A stretch of 64,000 nucleotides of DNA from Hasllibacter sp. MH4015 (GTDB taxonomy: Bacteria > Pseudomonadota > Alphaproteobacteria > Rhodobacterales > Rhodobacteraceae), in assembly GCF_020177575.1 (NCBI RefSeq), contig NZ_JAHTBK010000001.1, forward strand, positions 2,477,875 to 2,541,874. The letters run 5' to 3'. The position numbers were made by a program, and so were the translations under genes. The stretch's first letter is position 1. Every line of letters starts with the position of its first letter. Positions 33,140 through 42,500 of the stretch are shown in pieces. A model generated the notes under the pieces. That model ran no database searches. It was given only the letters and a program-made list of their open reading frames with translations, and was not told the origin of the DNA.

Positions 33140-36063
33140 GGCTGGATGGCAAGGGCCTGATCGACCGTGACACGCCCGTCCGGTTCCACTTCGACGGCAA
33201 GGCTTACGAAGGCTTCAGGGGCGACACCGTCGCCTCCGCCCTGCTGGCCAATGGCGTCAAGCTGATGGGCCGCTCGTTCAAGTATCACCGCCCGCGCGGC
33301 GTGATGACCGCCGGGTCGGAAGAACCCAACGCCCTGATCCAGGTCGGCGCGGGCGACGCGATGTTGCCCAATGTCCGTGCGACGGTGCAGGAGATCTTCA
33401 CCGGTCTTGAGACGCGCAGCCAGAACCGCGTCGGCCCCCTCGACCGCGATCTGATGAGCGTGAATGACCTGCTGTGGCCCTGGCTCGGCGCGGGCTTCTA
33501 TTACAAGACGTTCATGTGGCCCCGCGCCTTCTGGGAAAAGGTCTATGAACCGACGATCCGCCGCGCCGCAGGCCTAGGCCGGATGACGAAGGGCGCCTCC
33601 CCCGAGGAAAGCGAACGCGCCTTCGCGTTTTGCGACGTGCTGGTGATCGGCGGCGGCCCGGCGGGCCTGATGGCGGCACTGACCGCGGCACGCTCCGGCG
33701 CGGACGTGATTTTGCTGGAGGAGAGCGCGGAACTGGGCGGGCGGCTCCTGTCCGACGGCGAGGATGTCGACGGCCTGCCCGGCCCGGTCTGGGTTCAGGA
33801 CATCCGCGACGCCTTGGAAGAGACCGGTCGCGTCCGCATCATGACGCGCACCACCGCAACCGGAATCTATGACGGCCTCACCTTCGGCGCGGTGGAGCGG
33901 GTCGGCAACCACCTGCCGCGCGCGCAAGATCTTCCACAAGAATGCTTCTGGCGCATCCGGGCGGGTCAGGCCGTGCTCGCCGCAGGCGCATTGGAGCGCC
34001 CCATCGCCTTCCCGATGAATGACCGCCCCGGCATCATGCTCGCCTCCGCCATCCGGACCTATGTGAATCGCTACGGCGTCACGCCCGGCGAAAACGTGAC
34101 GCTCTTCACCACCAACGATGACGCGCATCGTACGGCGGTGGAACTGGTAGATGCAGGGATCAAGGTCACGCTTCTCGACAGCCGGGTCGGGACGGAGGCG
34201 AAGGGCGATTACCGCGTAATCGACGGCGCGCAGGTGATCGGCACCACGGGCCGCCGCGCGCTCACGGAAATCACCTACCGCACCGCCTCCGGCACCCATA
34301 AGCTCGAAACGGATTGCCTTGGCGTGTCGGGCGGCTGGAACCCCTCCGTCCACCTGACTTGCCACACGGGCGCGCGGCCTGTCTGGGACGAGGCGATCCA
34401 CGCCTTCGTCCCCGCTCAAAACGCGATCAAGGGTCTGCATGTGGCGGGTGCATGCACCGGCGCGTTCTCCACCACCGACGCCCTGACACAAGGCGTGGAG
34501 GCCGCCAGCGCGGCCCTCAAGGCTCTCGGCAAACGGGTCCGCAAGCCGGATCTGCCCCAAGCCAGCGACGAGGCAGGCACCACCTCCGCGCTCTGGAGCG
34601 TCGAGGGCAAAGGCCGCGCCTGGCTCGATTTCGCCAATGACGTCACAACCAAGGACGTCAGGCAATCGGCCCGCGAGGGTTTCAAATCCGTCGAACATAT
34701 GAAGCGCTACACCACGCAGGGCATGGCACCGGACCAGGGCAAAAGCTCCAATATCGGCGCGCTGGCGGTGCTGGCCGATGCCACCGGCCGCGGCATTCCC
34801 GAGACCGGAACCACCACCTACCGCCCGCCCTTCACGCCCGTGGCGCTTGGCACGATGGCCGCAGGCGCGCAGGGCAAGGGCTTTTCGCCCGAACGCTTCA
34901 CAACCTCCCACAAGGCCGTCACCGCGCGCGGCGCGCCGATGATCGAGGCGGGCCTGTGGTATCGCCCCTCCTACCTGCCCGCGCCGGGTGAAACCCACTG
35001 GCGCCAAAGCTGCGACCGCGAGGTCAATATGGTCCGCAACGCCGTGGGCGTGGTCGATGTCTCGACCCTTGGCAAGATCGAGATCATGGGCAAGGATGCC
35101 GGGGCCTTCCTCGATTTCTTGTATACGAACATGTTCTCCACCCTGAAGCCGGGCCGTGTCCGCTATGGCCTGATGCTGCGCGAAGACGGGCACGTCATGG
35201 ATGACGGCACCACGGCCTGCCTCGGCGAGGGCCACTACGTCATGACCACGACCACCGCCGCCGCCGGGCAGGTCATGGCGCATATGGAATTCGTCTCTCA
35301 GGTCCTGCGCCCCGATTGGGACGTGCGGTTTGTGTCAGTGACAGAGCAATGGGCGCAATTCTCCGTCGCCGGGCCACGGGCGCGGGACCTGCTCAACGGC
35401 GTACTCGACACGCCCATCGACAATGACACCTTCCCCTTCATGCAATGCGGCACCGCCCGCATTCACGGCATCGACGGCCGCCTCTTCCGCATCTCCTTCT
35501 CCGGCGAACATGCCTATGAGATCGCGGTGCCAAGCACCTATGGCGACGCGCTCTACCGCGATCTGGTTGCCCGGGCCGAGGCGCTTGGCGGCGGCGGCTA
35601 TGGGATGGAGGCGCTGAATGTCCTCAGGATCGAGAAGGGCTTCATCACCCATTCCGAAATCCACGGGCGGGTGACGGCCTTCGATATTGGCATGCAGGGC
35701 ATGCTGTCGAAGAAGAAGGATTTCATCGGCAAGGCGGCAGCCACCCGCCCCGGCCTGCTGGAGGAGGATCGCGAGCGGCTGATCGGCCTGAAACCGGTAG
35801 GCGCGGTCAAGGAACTCACCGCCGGGGCGCACCTGTTTGAACAAGATGCCGAGGCCACGCGCGTCAACGATCTGGGTTATGTCACGTCCGTCGGGTACTC
35901 GCCCACGCTGGGGCATTTCATCGGGCTGGGGTTCCTGCGCGACGGGCCAAGCCGCATCGGGCACCACATGAAAATGGTCGACCATCTGCGCGGCGTGACG
36001 GCGGAGGTTGAGATCTGCGATCCGGTGTTCCTCGAGCCGGAAGGAGGACGCGCCCGTGGCTAA
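33136..36063 (+). CDS. soxA: sarcosine oxidase subunit alpha
   Basis: Large subunit, 975 residues. N-terminal ferredoxin-like segment (FHFDGKAYEGFRGDTVASALL; SFKYHRPRGVMTAGSEEPN), a Rossmann NAD-binding domain (VLVIGGGPAGLMAALTAARSG, about residues 171-191), and a C-terminal aminomethyltransferase-like folate domain (MVRNAVGVVDVSTLGKIEIMG; GLMLREDGHVMDDGTT; GYGMEALNVLRIEKGFITHS). It accepts the methylene group from the beta subunit onto tetrahydrofolate. Overlaps soxD at its start and soxG at its end. Confidence 0.97.
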   Translation: MRLDGKGLIDRDTPVRFHFDGKAYEGFRGDTVASALLANGVKLMGRSFKYHRPRGVMTAGSEEPNALIQVGAGDAMLPNVRATVQEIFTGLETRSQNRVGPLDRDLMSVNDLLWPWLGAGFYYKTFMWPRAFWEKVYEPTIRRAAGLGRMTKGASPEESERAFAFCDVLVIGGGPAGLMAALTAARSGADVILLEESAELGGRLLSDGEDVDGLPGPVWVQDIRDALEETGRVRIMTRTTATGIYDGLTFGAVERVGNHLPRAQDLPQECFWRIRAGQAVLAAGALERPIAFPMNDRPGIMLASAIRTYVNRYGVTPGENVTLFTTNDDAHRTAVELVDAGIKVTLLDSRVGTEAKGDYRVIDGAQVIGTTGRRALTEITYRTASGTHKLETDCLGVSGGWNPSVHLTCHTGARPVWDEAIHAFVPAQNAIKGLHVAGACTGAFSTTDALTQGVEAASAALKALGKRVRKPDLPQASDEAGTTSALWSVEGKGRAWLDFANDVTTKDVRQSAREGFKSVEHMKRYTTQGMAPDQGKSSNIGALAVLADATGRGIPETGTTTYRPPFTPVALGTMAAGAQGKGFSPERFTTSHKAVTARGAPMIEAGLWYRPSYLPAPGETHWRQSCDREVNMVRNAVGVVDVSTLGKIEIMGKDAGAFLDFLYTNMFSTLKPGRVRYGLMLREDGHVMDDGTTACLGEGHYVMTTTTAAAGQVMAHMEFVSQVLRPDWDVRFVSVTEQWAQFSVAGPRARDLLNGVLDTPIDNDTFPFMQCGTARIHGIDGRLFRISFSGEHAYEIAVPSTYGDALYRDLVARAEALGGGGYGMEALNVLRIEKGFITHSEIHGRVTAFDIGMQGMLSKKKDFIGKAAATRPGLLEEDRERLIGLKPVGAVKELTAGAHLFEQDAEATRVNDLGYVTSVGYSPTLGHFIGLGFLRDGPSRIGHHMKMVDHLRGVTAEVEICDPVFLEPEGGRARG

Positions 36064-36601
36064 TCTGACTGCAAAGACCGCCTTTGACGACCTGCTGCCG
36101 ATCACAAATGGCGATGTGACGCTGAGCGAAATCCCCTTCGATACCATAACCTGGGTCGCGCCCTACAACGGCAAGGCTGCCGCCGTTTCCAAGGCGTTGG
36201 ACAAGCAGATCGGGGCGGATTTCCCCGGACCGAACCGCACAACCTGCAGCGCCGATGCGCGGGCGGTCTGGACCGGGCCGGAGCAGGCCTTCGTCCTCGG
36301 CAAGCCGCTCAAGCCCATCACCGGGGCCGCGATGGCGGATCAGACCAGCGCCTGGGCCGCCTGCGCCCTCGAAGGGGATCACGCGGCGGAGGTTCTGGCC
36401 CGGCTGATGCCGATCGACCTGCGCGAGGAGGTCTTCGCCGTCGGCCATGCCGCGCGGACGGTTCTTGGCCACATGAACTGCGTGCTGATGCGCACGGGCG
36501 CGGCGCGCTACGAGATCATGGTGTTTTGGTCCATGGCATCCACCTGCGCCCACGAGATCGAACGCGCGATGCGGATGGTCGCGGCGCGGGCAGACGCCTG
36601 A
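36056..36601 (+). CDS. soxG: sarcosine oxidase subunit gamma
   Basis: Structural gamma subunit, 181 residues, with the family pattern WTGPEQAFVLG, TSAWAACALEGDHAAEVLARLMPIDL and HMNCVLMRTGAARYEIMVFWSMASTCAHEIERAM. The start is GTG at 36056, with AAGGAGG 8 bases upstream, overlapping the soxA stop by 8 bases. Last gene of the sox operon; copy 4 of the structured repeat begins 26 bp after the stop. Confidence 0.93.
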   Translation: MANLTAKTAFDDLLPITNGDVTLSEIPFDTITWVAPYNGKAAAVSKALDKQIGADFPGPNRTTCSADARAVWTGPEQAFVLGKPLKPITGAAMADQTSAWAACALEGDHAAEVLARLMPIDLREEVFAVGHAARTVLGHMNCVLMRTGAARYEIMVFWSMASTCAHEIERAMRMVAARADA

Positions 36602-36626
36602 GCGCAGTCCGCCAAGCCGACGACAA

Positions 36627-36792
36627 AAGCGGGTTAACAGCGGCGCAGCCGCCCCGCTATCGACGGGCCGTCTGGCGGCCTGTCGATTTGGATGCGCTTG
36701 ATGCATCCTTCGTTGGGTGGAGGGGCTTGGCTGGGATCAAGTGCTCCGAACCGGCGTTGGATCGACAGTCCCCGGCCCGTCGATAGCGGAGC
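36627..36792 (-). repeat. structured palindromic repeat, copy 4 (minus orientation)
   Basis: Reverse-oriented relative. Outer arms GCCCCGCTATCGACGGGCC (36651-36669) and GGCCCGTCGATAGCGGAGC (36774-36792), 18 of 19 paired; inner arms CTGTCGAT (36680-36687) and ATCGACAG (36761-36768); tail AAGCGGGTTAACAGCGG at 36627. Lies between soxG and dnaG. Confidence 0.88.
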
Positions 36793-36891
36793 TCCACGAC
36801 ACACACCCAATTCTCCAACCCGTCCAACCGGTTAACCAAACGCCCGTTTCGCCATCTGGACACTCCCCCGGCGCGCCCCGATATTGGTCCC

Positions 36892-38838
36892 ATGAGCCTG
36901 CCCCCCGGATTCCTTGATGAGCTTCGAAACCGCACCTCGCTGGCGCAGGTCGTAGGCCGCAAGGTCGTCTGGGACAATCGCAAATCCAACCAGGCCAAGG
37001 GCGACATGTGGGCGCCCTGCCCGTTCCATCAGGAAAAGACGGCCAGCTTCCACGTGGAGGACCGCAAGGGCTTCTATTATTGCTTCGGATGTCACGCGAA
37101 GGGCGACATGATCTCTTTCGTACGCGAGACGGAGAATGTGGGATTCATGGAAGCCGTCGAAATCCTCGCCCGGGAAGCCGGCATGACGATGCCCGAACGC
37201 GACCCGAAGGCGCAGGAGAAGGCGGATCGGAACGCGGAATTGGCGAAAGTGACGGAGGCCGCGGTTTCCCATTTCCGCCTGCAACTGAAGACCCAGGCGG
37301 CGGCCGAGGCGCGCGCCTATCTGGAACGGCGCGGCATGGACGAGGCGACGCTGGATCGGTTCGAGATCGGCTTCGCCCCCAATGCCCGCGACGCCACCTT
37401 TCAGGCCCTGACCGGCAAGGGCCTCAACCCCGAGCATCTGGTCGAGGCGAACATCGCCGCGCAACCCGACGATGGTGGCGCGCCCTATGATGCGTTCCGC
37501 GACCGGATCATCTTCCCGATCCGCGATCCCCGCGGCCGCTGCATCGGGTTCGGTGGCCGGGCGATGGACCCGAACGCGCGCGCCAAATACCTGAACAGCC
37601 GCGAAACCCCGCTCTTCGACAAGGGCCGCGCGCTCTACAATCACGGCCCCGCGCGGGAAGCGGCGGGCAAAGGCCAGCCGTTGATCGTGGCCGAAGGCTA
37701 CATGGATGTCATCGCGCTGGTGAAAGCCGGGTTCGAGGCCGCCGTCGCCCCCCTCGGGACGGCGATCACCGAGGATCAGCTGCGGCTGCTCTGGCGCATT
37801 TCCGACGAACCCATCGTGGCTTTGGATGGCGACAAGGCGGGGCTGCGGGCGGCGATGCGGCTGGTCGATCTGGCCCTGCCCCTTCTGGAAGGCGGCAAGT
37901 CCCTGCGTTTCGTGATCCTGCCCGAAGGCCAGGACCCCGATGATCTGATCCGGGCGCGGGGCGCGGGCGCGATGCAGGCGCTGCTCGACAAGGCCATGCC
38001 GATGGTCCACCTGCTCTGGCAGCGGGAAACGGAGGGGCAGGTCTTCGACAGCCCCGAACGCCGCTCCGCCCTCGACGCCCGCCTGCGCGAGGCGCTCAAG
38101 CGGATCGGTGATCCCGGCCTGCGCCGCCACTACGCCGATGCGATCGCGGAGATGCGCCGCGCGCTGTTCCGTCCGCAATGGAACGGTCCGCAACGGCGGG
38201 GCGGACGGCCGGGCCAGTGGAAGGGCCGTGGTTTCGCCGAGGCTCAGGCCCCGCTGGCCGCCACCCGCGCCAAGGCCGGCGCCCTGAACGGAGAGGTTTT
38301 GCGCACCGGGCTGATCATCGCCACGCTGATCCGGTTCCCCGACCTCATCGACGCCTATGAAGCGGAACTGGACCGCCTGTCACCGCGCAATCCCGACCAT
38401 CGCGCGCTGGCCCGGCACCTGCTTGGCACCACAACCCGCGACCCAGGCACGCTTTTCGACGAAATTTCCGCCTCTCCCCTGCGCGCGGCTCTTGAAAGCC
38501 TGATGGGGCTTTCCCACTTGGCGATCACACCGTTCCTTCTGGGTGAGGGCGATCCCGACCGTGCGGCCACTTGCCTGGCCGAGGAATTCGTCAAAATCGA
38601 CGCCGCTCGCGCGATCGAGGAGGAGATGGTGGAAGCCGCCCAGGACTTGGGCGATGTCACCGATGACGAGGATCACACGCTTGCCTTCCGCCTGACCGAG
38701 GCGGTGCGCGGAAAACACGCCGCGCTGCACCCCAAGGGAGAGGAGAATGCAGAGCAATTCGGCGAAACCGCCGAGGCACGCTCTGCCTTCCACCAGTTGC
38801 TCTCCTCCGCCGGACAGGGCAAGAAAACAAGGAACTAG
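36892..38838 (+). CDS. dnaG: DNA primase
   Basis: Synthesises RNA primers for replication. The 648-residue product has the N-terminal zinc ribbon (C43-P-F-H46 and C64-F-G-C67), the RNA polymerase core, and the TOPRIM motif with VAEGYMDVIAL at about residues 265-275 and ALDGDKAG. The C-terminal helicase-binding region is present. ATG at 36892. Followed after 94 bp by rpoD, the classic macromolecular-synthesis order. Copy 4 of the repeat lies 99 bp upstream. Confidence 0.97.
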   Translation: MSLPPGFLDELRNRTSLAQVVGRKVVWDNRKSNQAKGDMWAPCPFHQEKTASFHVEDRKGFYYCFGCHAKGDMISFVRETENVGFMEAVEILAREAGMTMPERDPKAQEKADRNAELAKVTEAAVSHFRLQLKTQAAAEARAYLERRGMDEATLDRFEIGFAPNARDATFQALTGKGLNPEHLVEANIAAQPDDGGAPYDAFRDRIIFPIRDPRGRCIGFGGRAMDPNARAKYLNSRETPLFDKGRALYNHGPAREAAGKGQPLIVAEGYMDVIALVKAGFEAAVAPLGTAITEDQLRLLWRISDEPIVALDGDKAGLRAAMRLVDLALPLLEGGKSLRFVILPEGQDPDDLIRARGAGAMQALLDKAMPMVHLLWQRETEGQVFDSPERRSALDARLREALKRIGDPGLRRHYADAIAEMRRALFRPQWNGPQRRGGRPGQWKGRGFAEAQAPLAATRAKAGALNGEVLRTGLIIATLIRFPDLIDAYEAELDRLSPRNPDHRALARHLLGTTTRDPGTLFDEISASPLRAALESLMGLSHLAITPFLLGEGDPDRAATCLAEEFVKIDAARAIEEEMVEAAQDLGDVTDDEDHTLAFRLTEAVRGKHAALHPKGEENAEQFGETAEARSAFHQLLSSAGQGKKTRN

Positions 38839-38844
38839 GCCTTT

Positions 38845-38905
38845 CCGAATCACTGATTCGGGTTAGAGTCAGTTGCAGATGCAAGGAAACGACTCACCCC
38901 GAATC
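38845..38905 (+). promoter_or_regulatory. cluster of five GANTC (CcrM) sites with a 17-bp palindrome
   Basis: GAATC at 38847, GATTC at 38855, GAGTC at 38866, GACTC at 38891 and GAATC at 38901. The first two lie inside the perfect palindrome CCGAATCA-C-TGATTCGG (38845-38861). Located between the dnaG stop and the rpoD start. Confidence 0.6.
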
Positions 38906-38932
38906 GTTTTCAAGCCCAAGGGAATGGACCGC

Positions 38933-40945
38933 ATGGCCAAAGACACCGACGATCGAAAACAGGACGGCGACGACCAGGAACTTGGTCTCGACATGAGCCA
39001 GACCGCCGTCAAGAAGATGATCGCCGACGCCCGAACGAAGGGCTACATCACCTACGATCAGCTCAACACGGTCCTCCCGCCCGAACAGGTCTCCTCCGAA
39101 CAGATCGAGGACGTGATGTCGATGCTCAGCGAGATGGGCATCAACATCATCGAGGATGAAGAGGCCGAGGAAGGCGAGGACACCAAGGGCTCCACCGATG
39201 TGGTGGAAACCTCCGGCTCACGCGAAGTGGCCGTCGCCGCGACGGAAACGGAGAAGCTGGACCGCACCGACGACCCCGTGCGCATGTACCTGCGCGAGAT
39301 GGGTTCCGTTGAACTCCTCTCGCGCGAGGGGGAGATCGCGATTGCCAAGCGGATCGAGGCCGGGCGCAACACGATGATCGCGGGCCTGTGCGAAAGCCCG
39401 CTCACTTTCCAGGCTATCACGATCTGGCGCGACGAACTTCTGGACGAAGACATCTTGCTGCGCGACGTGATCGACCTCGACACCACCTTCGGCCGCCAGA
39501 TGGGCGAGGAAAGCGACACCCCCGTGGTGCAGCCGGGCTCCAACCCCGCGCCCGCCCCCGGTGCCGCCCCCGCCGCCGCGCCCGAGGCCAAGAAGGAAGA
39601 GCCCGAGCAGGAACTCGACGCCGACGGCAACCCCATCCAGAAGGATGAGGACGAGGATGAGGACGAGGCCGCGAACATGTCGCTGGCCGCGATGGAGGCC
39701 GCGCTGAAGCCGCAGGTCCTTGCCACGCTCGACCGCATCGCGGGCGATTACATCAAGCTCAGCGAAATGCAGGACAGCCGGATTTCGGCGACCCTTAATG
39801 AGGATGACAGCTTCTCCGCCAAGGCCGAGAAGGAATATCAGCACCTGCGCTCCGAGATCGTGGAACTGGTCAACGAGTTGCACCTGCACAACAACCGGAT
39901 CGAGGCGTTGGTCGATCAGCTTTACGGCATCAACCGCCGGATCATGTCCATCGACTCGTCCATGGTGAAACTCGCCGACCAGGCCCGCATCAACCGCCGC
40001 GAATTTATCGAGGAATATCGCGGGCAGGAACTTGATCCCACCTGGATGGAGCGCATGGGCGAGAAGTCCGGGCGCGGCTGGCAGGCGCTGATGGAACGCT
40101 CCTCCGGCAAGATCGAAGAATTGCGCGGTGACATGGCCCAGGTCGGCCAATATGTCGGCCTCGACATCCCCGAATTCCGCCGCATCGTGAACCAGGTCCA
40201 GAAGGGCGAGAAAGAAGCCCGCCAGGCCAAGAAGGAAATGGTGGAGGCCAACCTGCGCCTCGTGATTTCCATCGCGAAGAAATACACCAATCGCGGGTTG
40301 CAATTCCTAGACCTGATCCAGGAAGGCAACATCGGCCTGATGAAGGCCGTCGACAAATTCGAATACCGCCGCGGTTACAAGTTTTCCACCTACGCGACGT
40401 GGTGGATCCGTCAGGCGATCACGCGGAGCATCGCCGACCAGGCCCGCACGATCCGCATCCCGGTCCACATGATCGAGACGATCAACAAGCTGGTTCGCAC
40501 CGGCCGCCAGATGCTCCACGAAATCGGCCGCGAGCCGACGCCGGAAGAACTGGCCGAAAAGCTGCAGATGCCGCTGGAGAAGGTCCGCAAAGTGATGAAG
40601 ATCGCCAAGGAGCCGATTTCGCTGGAGACGCCGATTGGCGACGAGGAAGACTCACAGCTTGGCGATTTCATTGAGGACAAGAACGCCGTCCTGCCGCTCG
40701 ATTCGGCCATTCAGGAGAACCTGAAAGAGACGACGACGCGGGTTCTGGCGAGCTTGACGCCGCGTGAGGAGCGGGTTCTGCGGATGCGCTTCGGTATCGG
40801 TATGAATACGGACCACACGCTTGAGGAAGTGGGCCAGCAGTTCAGCGTGACCCGCGAGCGTATCCGGCAGATCGAGGCGAAAGCGCTGCGGAAGCTGAAG
40901 CATCCGTCGCGGAGCCGGAAGTTGCGGTCGTTCTTGGATCAGTAG
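38933..40945 (+). CDS. rpoD: RNA polymerase sigma factor RpoD (sigma-70)
   Basis: Primary sigma factor, 670 residues from ATG at 38933. Region 1.2 ([30 protein letters not shown]), a non-conserved segment holding a low-complexity Pro/Ala run ([19 protein letters not shown]) and an acidic run ([11 protein letters not shown]), region 2 ([36 protein letters not shown]), region 3, and region 4 ([27 protein letters not shown]). An upstream in-frame ATG at 38873 would place the GANTC cluster inside the coding region; AAGGGA in front of 38933 and the family N-terminus favour the shorter form. Confidence 0.96.
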   Translation: MAKDTDDRKQDGDDQELGLDMSQTAVKKMIADARTKGYITYDQLNTVLPPEQVSSEQIEDVMSMLSEMGINIIEDEEAEEGEDTKGSTDVVETSGSREVAVAATETEKLDRTDDPVRMYLREMGSVELLSREGEIAIAKRIEAGRNTMIAGLCESPLTFQAITIWRDELLDEDILLRDVIDLDTTFGRQMGEESDTPVVQPGSNPAPAPGAAPAAAPEAKKEEPEQELDADGNPIQKDEDEDEDEAANMSLAAMEAALKPQVLATLDRIAGDYIKLSEMQDSRISATLNEDDSFSAKAEKEYQHLRSEIVELVNELHLHNNRIEALVDQLYGINRRIMSIDSSMVKLADQARINRREFIEEYRGQELDPTWMERMGEKSGRGWQALMERSSGKIEELRGDMAQVGQYVGLDIPEFRRIVNQVQKGEKEARQAKKEMVEANLRLVISIAKKYTNRGLQFLDLIQEGNIGLMKAVDKFEYRRGYKFSTYATWWIRQAITRSIADQARTIRIPVHMIETINKLVRTGRQMLHEIGREPTPEELAEKLQMPLEKVRKVMKIAKEPISLETPIGDEEDSQLGDFIEDKNAVLPLDSAIQENLKETTTRVLASLTPREERVLRMRFGIGMNTDHTLEEVGQQFSVTRERIRQIEAKALRKLKHPSRSRKLRSFLDQ

Positions 40946-40948
40946 AAA

Positions 40949-41107
40949 ATGGCCAAGTCTGACGCCGCCGTTTCGCAACTCATTCATGATTTGGTTGGCC
41001 TGATTGAGGCTAAGCATCTTGCTACGAGTCAAGCAATTCAGCTCTTGGCCTACGCGATTGAGCAAATGAGGCGACCCGGCTTCCAGTTGGATAGGCCAAT
41101 GAGCTAG
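40949..41107 (+). CDS. small hypothetical protein downstream of rpoD
   Basis: A 52-residue reading frame (MAKSDAAVSQLIHDLVGLIE...IEQMRRPGFQLDRPMS) starting 3 bases after the rpoD stop. Composition is helical and lower in GC than rpoD. The next frame (+2, open from about 41090 to the TAG at 41214) continues in similar style (ELDKLRLGNEMMTDDNDVF...LISNLKDE), so the pair could be one gene broken by a frameshift. No family recognised. Confidence 0.35.
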   Translation: MAKSDAAVSQLIHDLVGLIEAKHLATSQAIQLLAYAIEQMRRPGFQLDRPMS

Positions 41108-41295
41108 ACAAGTTGCGTCTCGGCAATGAGATGATGACGGACGATAACGATGTATTCCGGCAGCGTGTTTCGGAAGCACTCGGCGAGTTAATTTCGAATC
41201 TGAAAGACGAATAGCGCCCGACGTCGCGTTTAAATTGGGATCGACCAAGCCGCGGTACGGACAGGAGCACGCCAAGCTTCGCACATTGTTCCCTA
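41108..41295 (+). pseudogene. possible frameshifted 3' part of the small post-rpoD gene
   Basis: A reading frame ending at the TAG at 41212-41214 (EMMTDDNDVFRQRVSEALGELISNLKDE) has a coding-like helical character but only a 25-residue ATG-started form. It may be the displaced tail of the preceding 52-residue gene. The rest, up to the repeat at 41296, shows nothing else. Weakly supported. Confidence 0.2.
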
Positions 41296-41463
41296 GGGCG
41301 GGTTAACAGCGGCGCAGCCGCCCCGCCATCGTCGGGCCTCCCCACGGCCCGGCGATTTGGCTGCCGCACCCACTCCGCCCGTTAAGTCACAAAGACCTGG
41401 CCACCATAAACTGCCAAACACGACCTGTCCGGATCGCCGCACCGAGGCCCGACACCGCCTTGG
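41296..41463 (-). repeat. structured palindromic repeat, copy 5 (minus orientation, partly decayed)
   Basis: Tail GGGCGGGTTAACAGCGG at 41296; arm GCCCCGCCATCGTCGGGCC (41320-41338), of which only GTCGGGCC still pairs with GGCCCGAC (41446-41453); inner arms CCGGCGAT (41349-41356) with ATCGCCG (41433-41439) intact. Confidence 0.8.
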
Positions 41464-41609
41464 CTCATCAATCCAGCTTGACGCCGATCGTCGCCGAAAA
41501 ACCGCTGCGCCATCTGCCGTAGCGCGGATCGGAAGCCGCAACCGCCAAACATGCTTAATCAAACGTAAACGAAATTCTGTTTATCGAATGATTCCAGCAT
41601 CTTGACCCA

Positions 41610-41629
41610 CTTGTGCACGCGTGCACAAG
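41610..41629. promoter_or_regulatory. 20-bp perfect palindrome upstream of HlyU-like gene
   Basis: CTTGTGCACGCGTGCACAAG is its own reverse complement over all 20 bases, 71 bases upstream of the proposed HlyU-like start. Its length and symmetry suit a dimeric regulator binding site. The regulator is unknown. Confidence 0.5.
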
Positions 41630-41700
41630 CGCCTCATCTTCCCCTCCCCACCCCATCGCGCTACCTTCCCTCGCAACCCGAACGAACCGGAGCGCCGCCC

Positions 41701-41979
41701 ATTTCCTTCCTCTCCAAGCTTTTCGGTGGCGGCTCCAACGCCGCCAAATCTTCCACCCCCGCCGAGGAGCATGAGGGCTACCGGATCTACCCTGCCCCGA
41801 CCAAGGAAAGCGGCGGCTACCGGATCGGCGCGCGGATCGAGAAGGATATCGACGGGGAGACGAAGGTGCACCACCTGATCCGGGCCGATCAATGCCAGTC
41901 GCCGGAGGAGGCGGAGAAGATTTCCGTCCTCAAGGCCAAGCAGATGATCAAGGAACAGGGCGACGGGATCTTTCGTTAG
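41701..41979 (+). CDS. HlyU family protein, probable ATT start
   Basis: A 92-residue protein of the HlyU family (small proteins annotated as transcriptional activators). The natural family start SFLSKLFGGG is preceded by ATT, not ATG, at 41701, and GGAG lies exactly 8 bases before it (41689-41692). The only in-frame ATG (41602) would add 33 Pro-rich residues unlike the family and would lie upstream of the ribosome-binding site and just before the palindrome. Core features: EGYRIYPAPTKESGGYRIGARIEKDIDGE and HHLIRADQ, then SPEEAEKISVLKAKQMIKEQGD. Followed by the DCC-family gene on the same strand. Confidence 0.8.
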   Translation: MSFLSKLFGGGSNAAKSSTPAEEHEGYRIYPAPTKESGGYRIGARIEKDIDGETKVHHLIRADQCQSPEEAEKISVLKAKQMIKEQGDGIFR

Positions 41980-42038
41980 GCCGACCCGGTGACCTTGCGC
42001 CGCATCCCATGGCCGCGCGGGCACGCTACCGTCGGGTC

Positions 42039-42500
42039 ATGGCCAAGGTCTCCGATCTTCCCCCATCCTTACAGGCGCGTCTGGCAGGCCGCGACCTGAT
42101 CGTTTTTGACGGCGAATGCGTACTCTGCTCCGGCTTTTTCCGCTTCATCACCCGCGTGGATCGCGCCGAGCGGTTCCATTTCGCCCATGCCCAATCCGCC
42201 CTTGGCACGGACCTGTTCATCGCGCTCGACCTGCCGACCGACGACTTCCAGACCAATCTCATCATCGTCGACGGCGTGATCTACACCCATCTTGACAGTT
42301 TCGCCGCCGCGATGCGGGCGCTTGGCTGGCCCTACCGCGCGCTCGGTGTGGTACGCATCTTGCCGGGACCGCTGAAGACCTTCCTCTACAACCGCATCGC
42401 AAGGAACCGTTATGCGTTGTTCGGGCGCTACGACATCTGCATGATGCCCGAACCGGCGCTGATGGCCCGGTTCATCGACCGCGGAACGGAGGCCGCCTGA
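42039..42500 (+). CDS. DCC family (DUF393) thiol-disulfide oxidoreductase-like protein
   Basis: A 153-residue protein with the DCC signature DGECVLCSGFFRFITRVD (DxxCxxC, residues about 24-30), FHFAHAQSALG and the ending RYALFGRYDICMMP. The family is predicted to have a thioredoxin-like fold with a CxxC redox pair; substrates are unknown. Start ATG at 42039. Its stop overlaps the next start by one base (TGATG), coupling it to the DUF4166 gene. Confidence 0.88.
   Translation: MAKVSDLPPSLQARLAGRDLIVFDGECVLCSGFFRFITRVDRAERFHFAHAQSALGTDLFIALDLPTDDFQTNLIIVDGVIYTHLDSFAAAMRALGWPYRALGVVRILPGPLKTFLYNRIARNRYALFGRYDICMMPEPALMARFIDRGTEAA

Noticed and set aside
33574-35283. Long minus-strand open frame opposite soxA
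   Set aside because: High-GC antisense shadow of a well-supported sarcosine oxidase gene.
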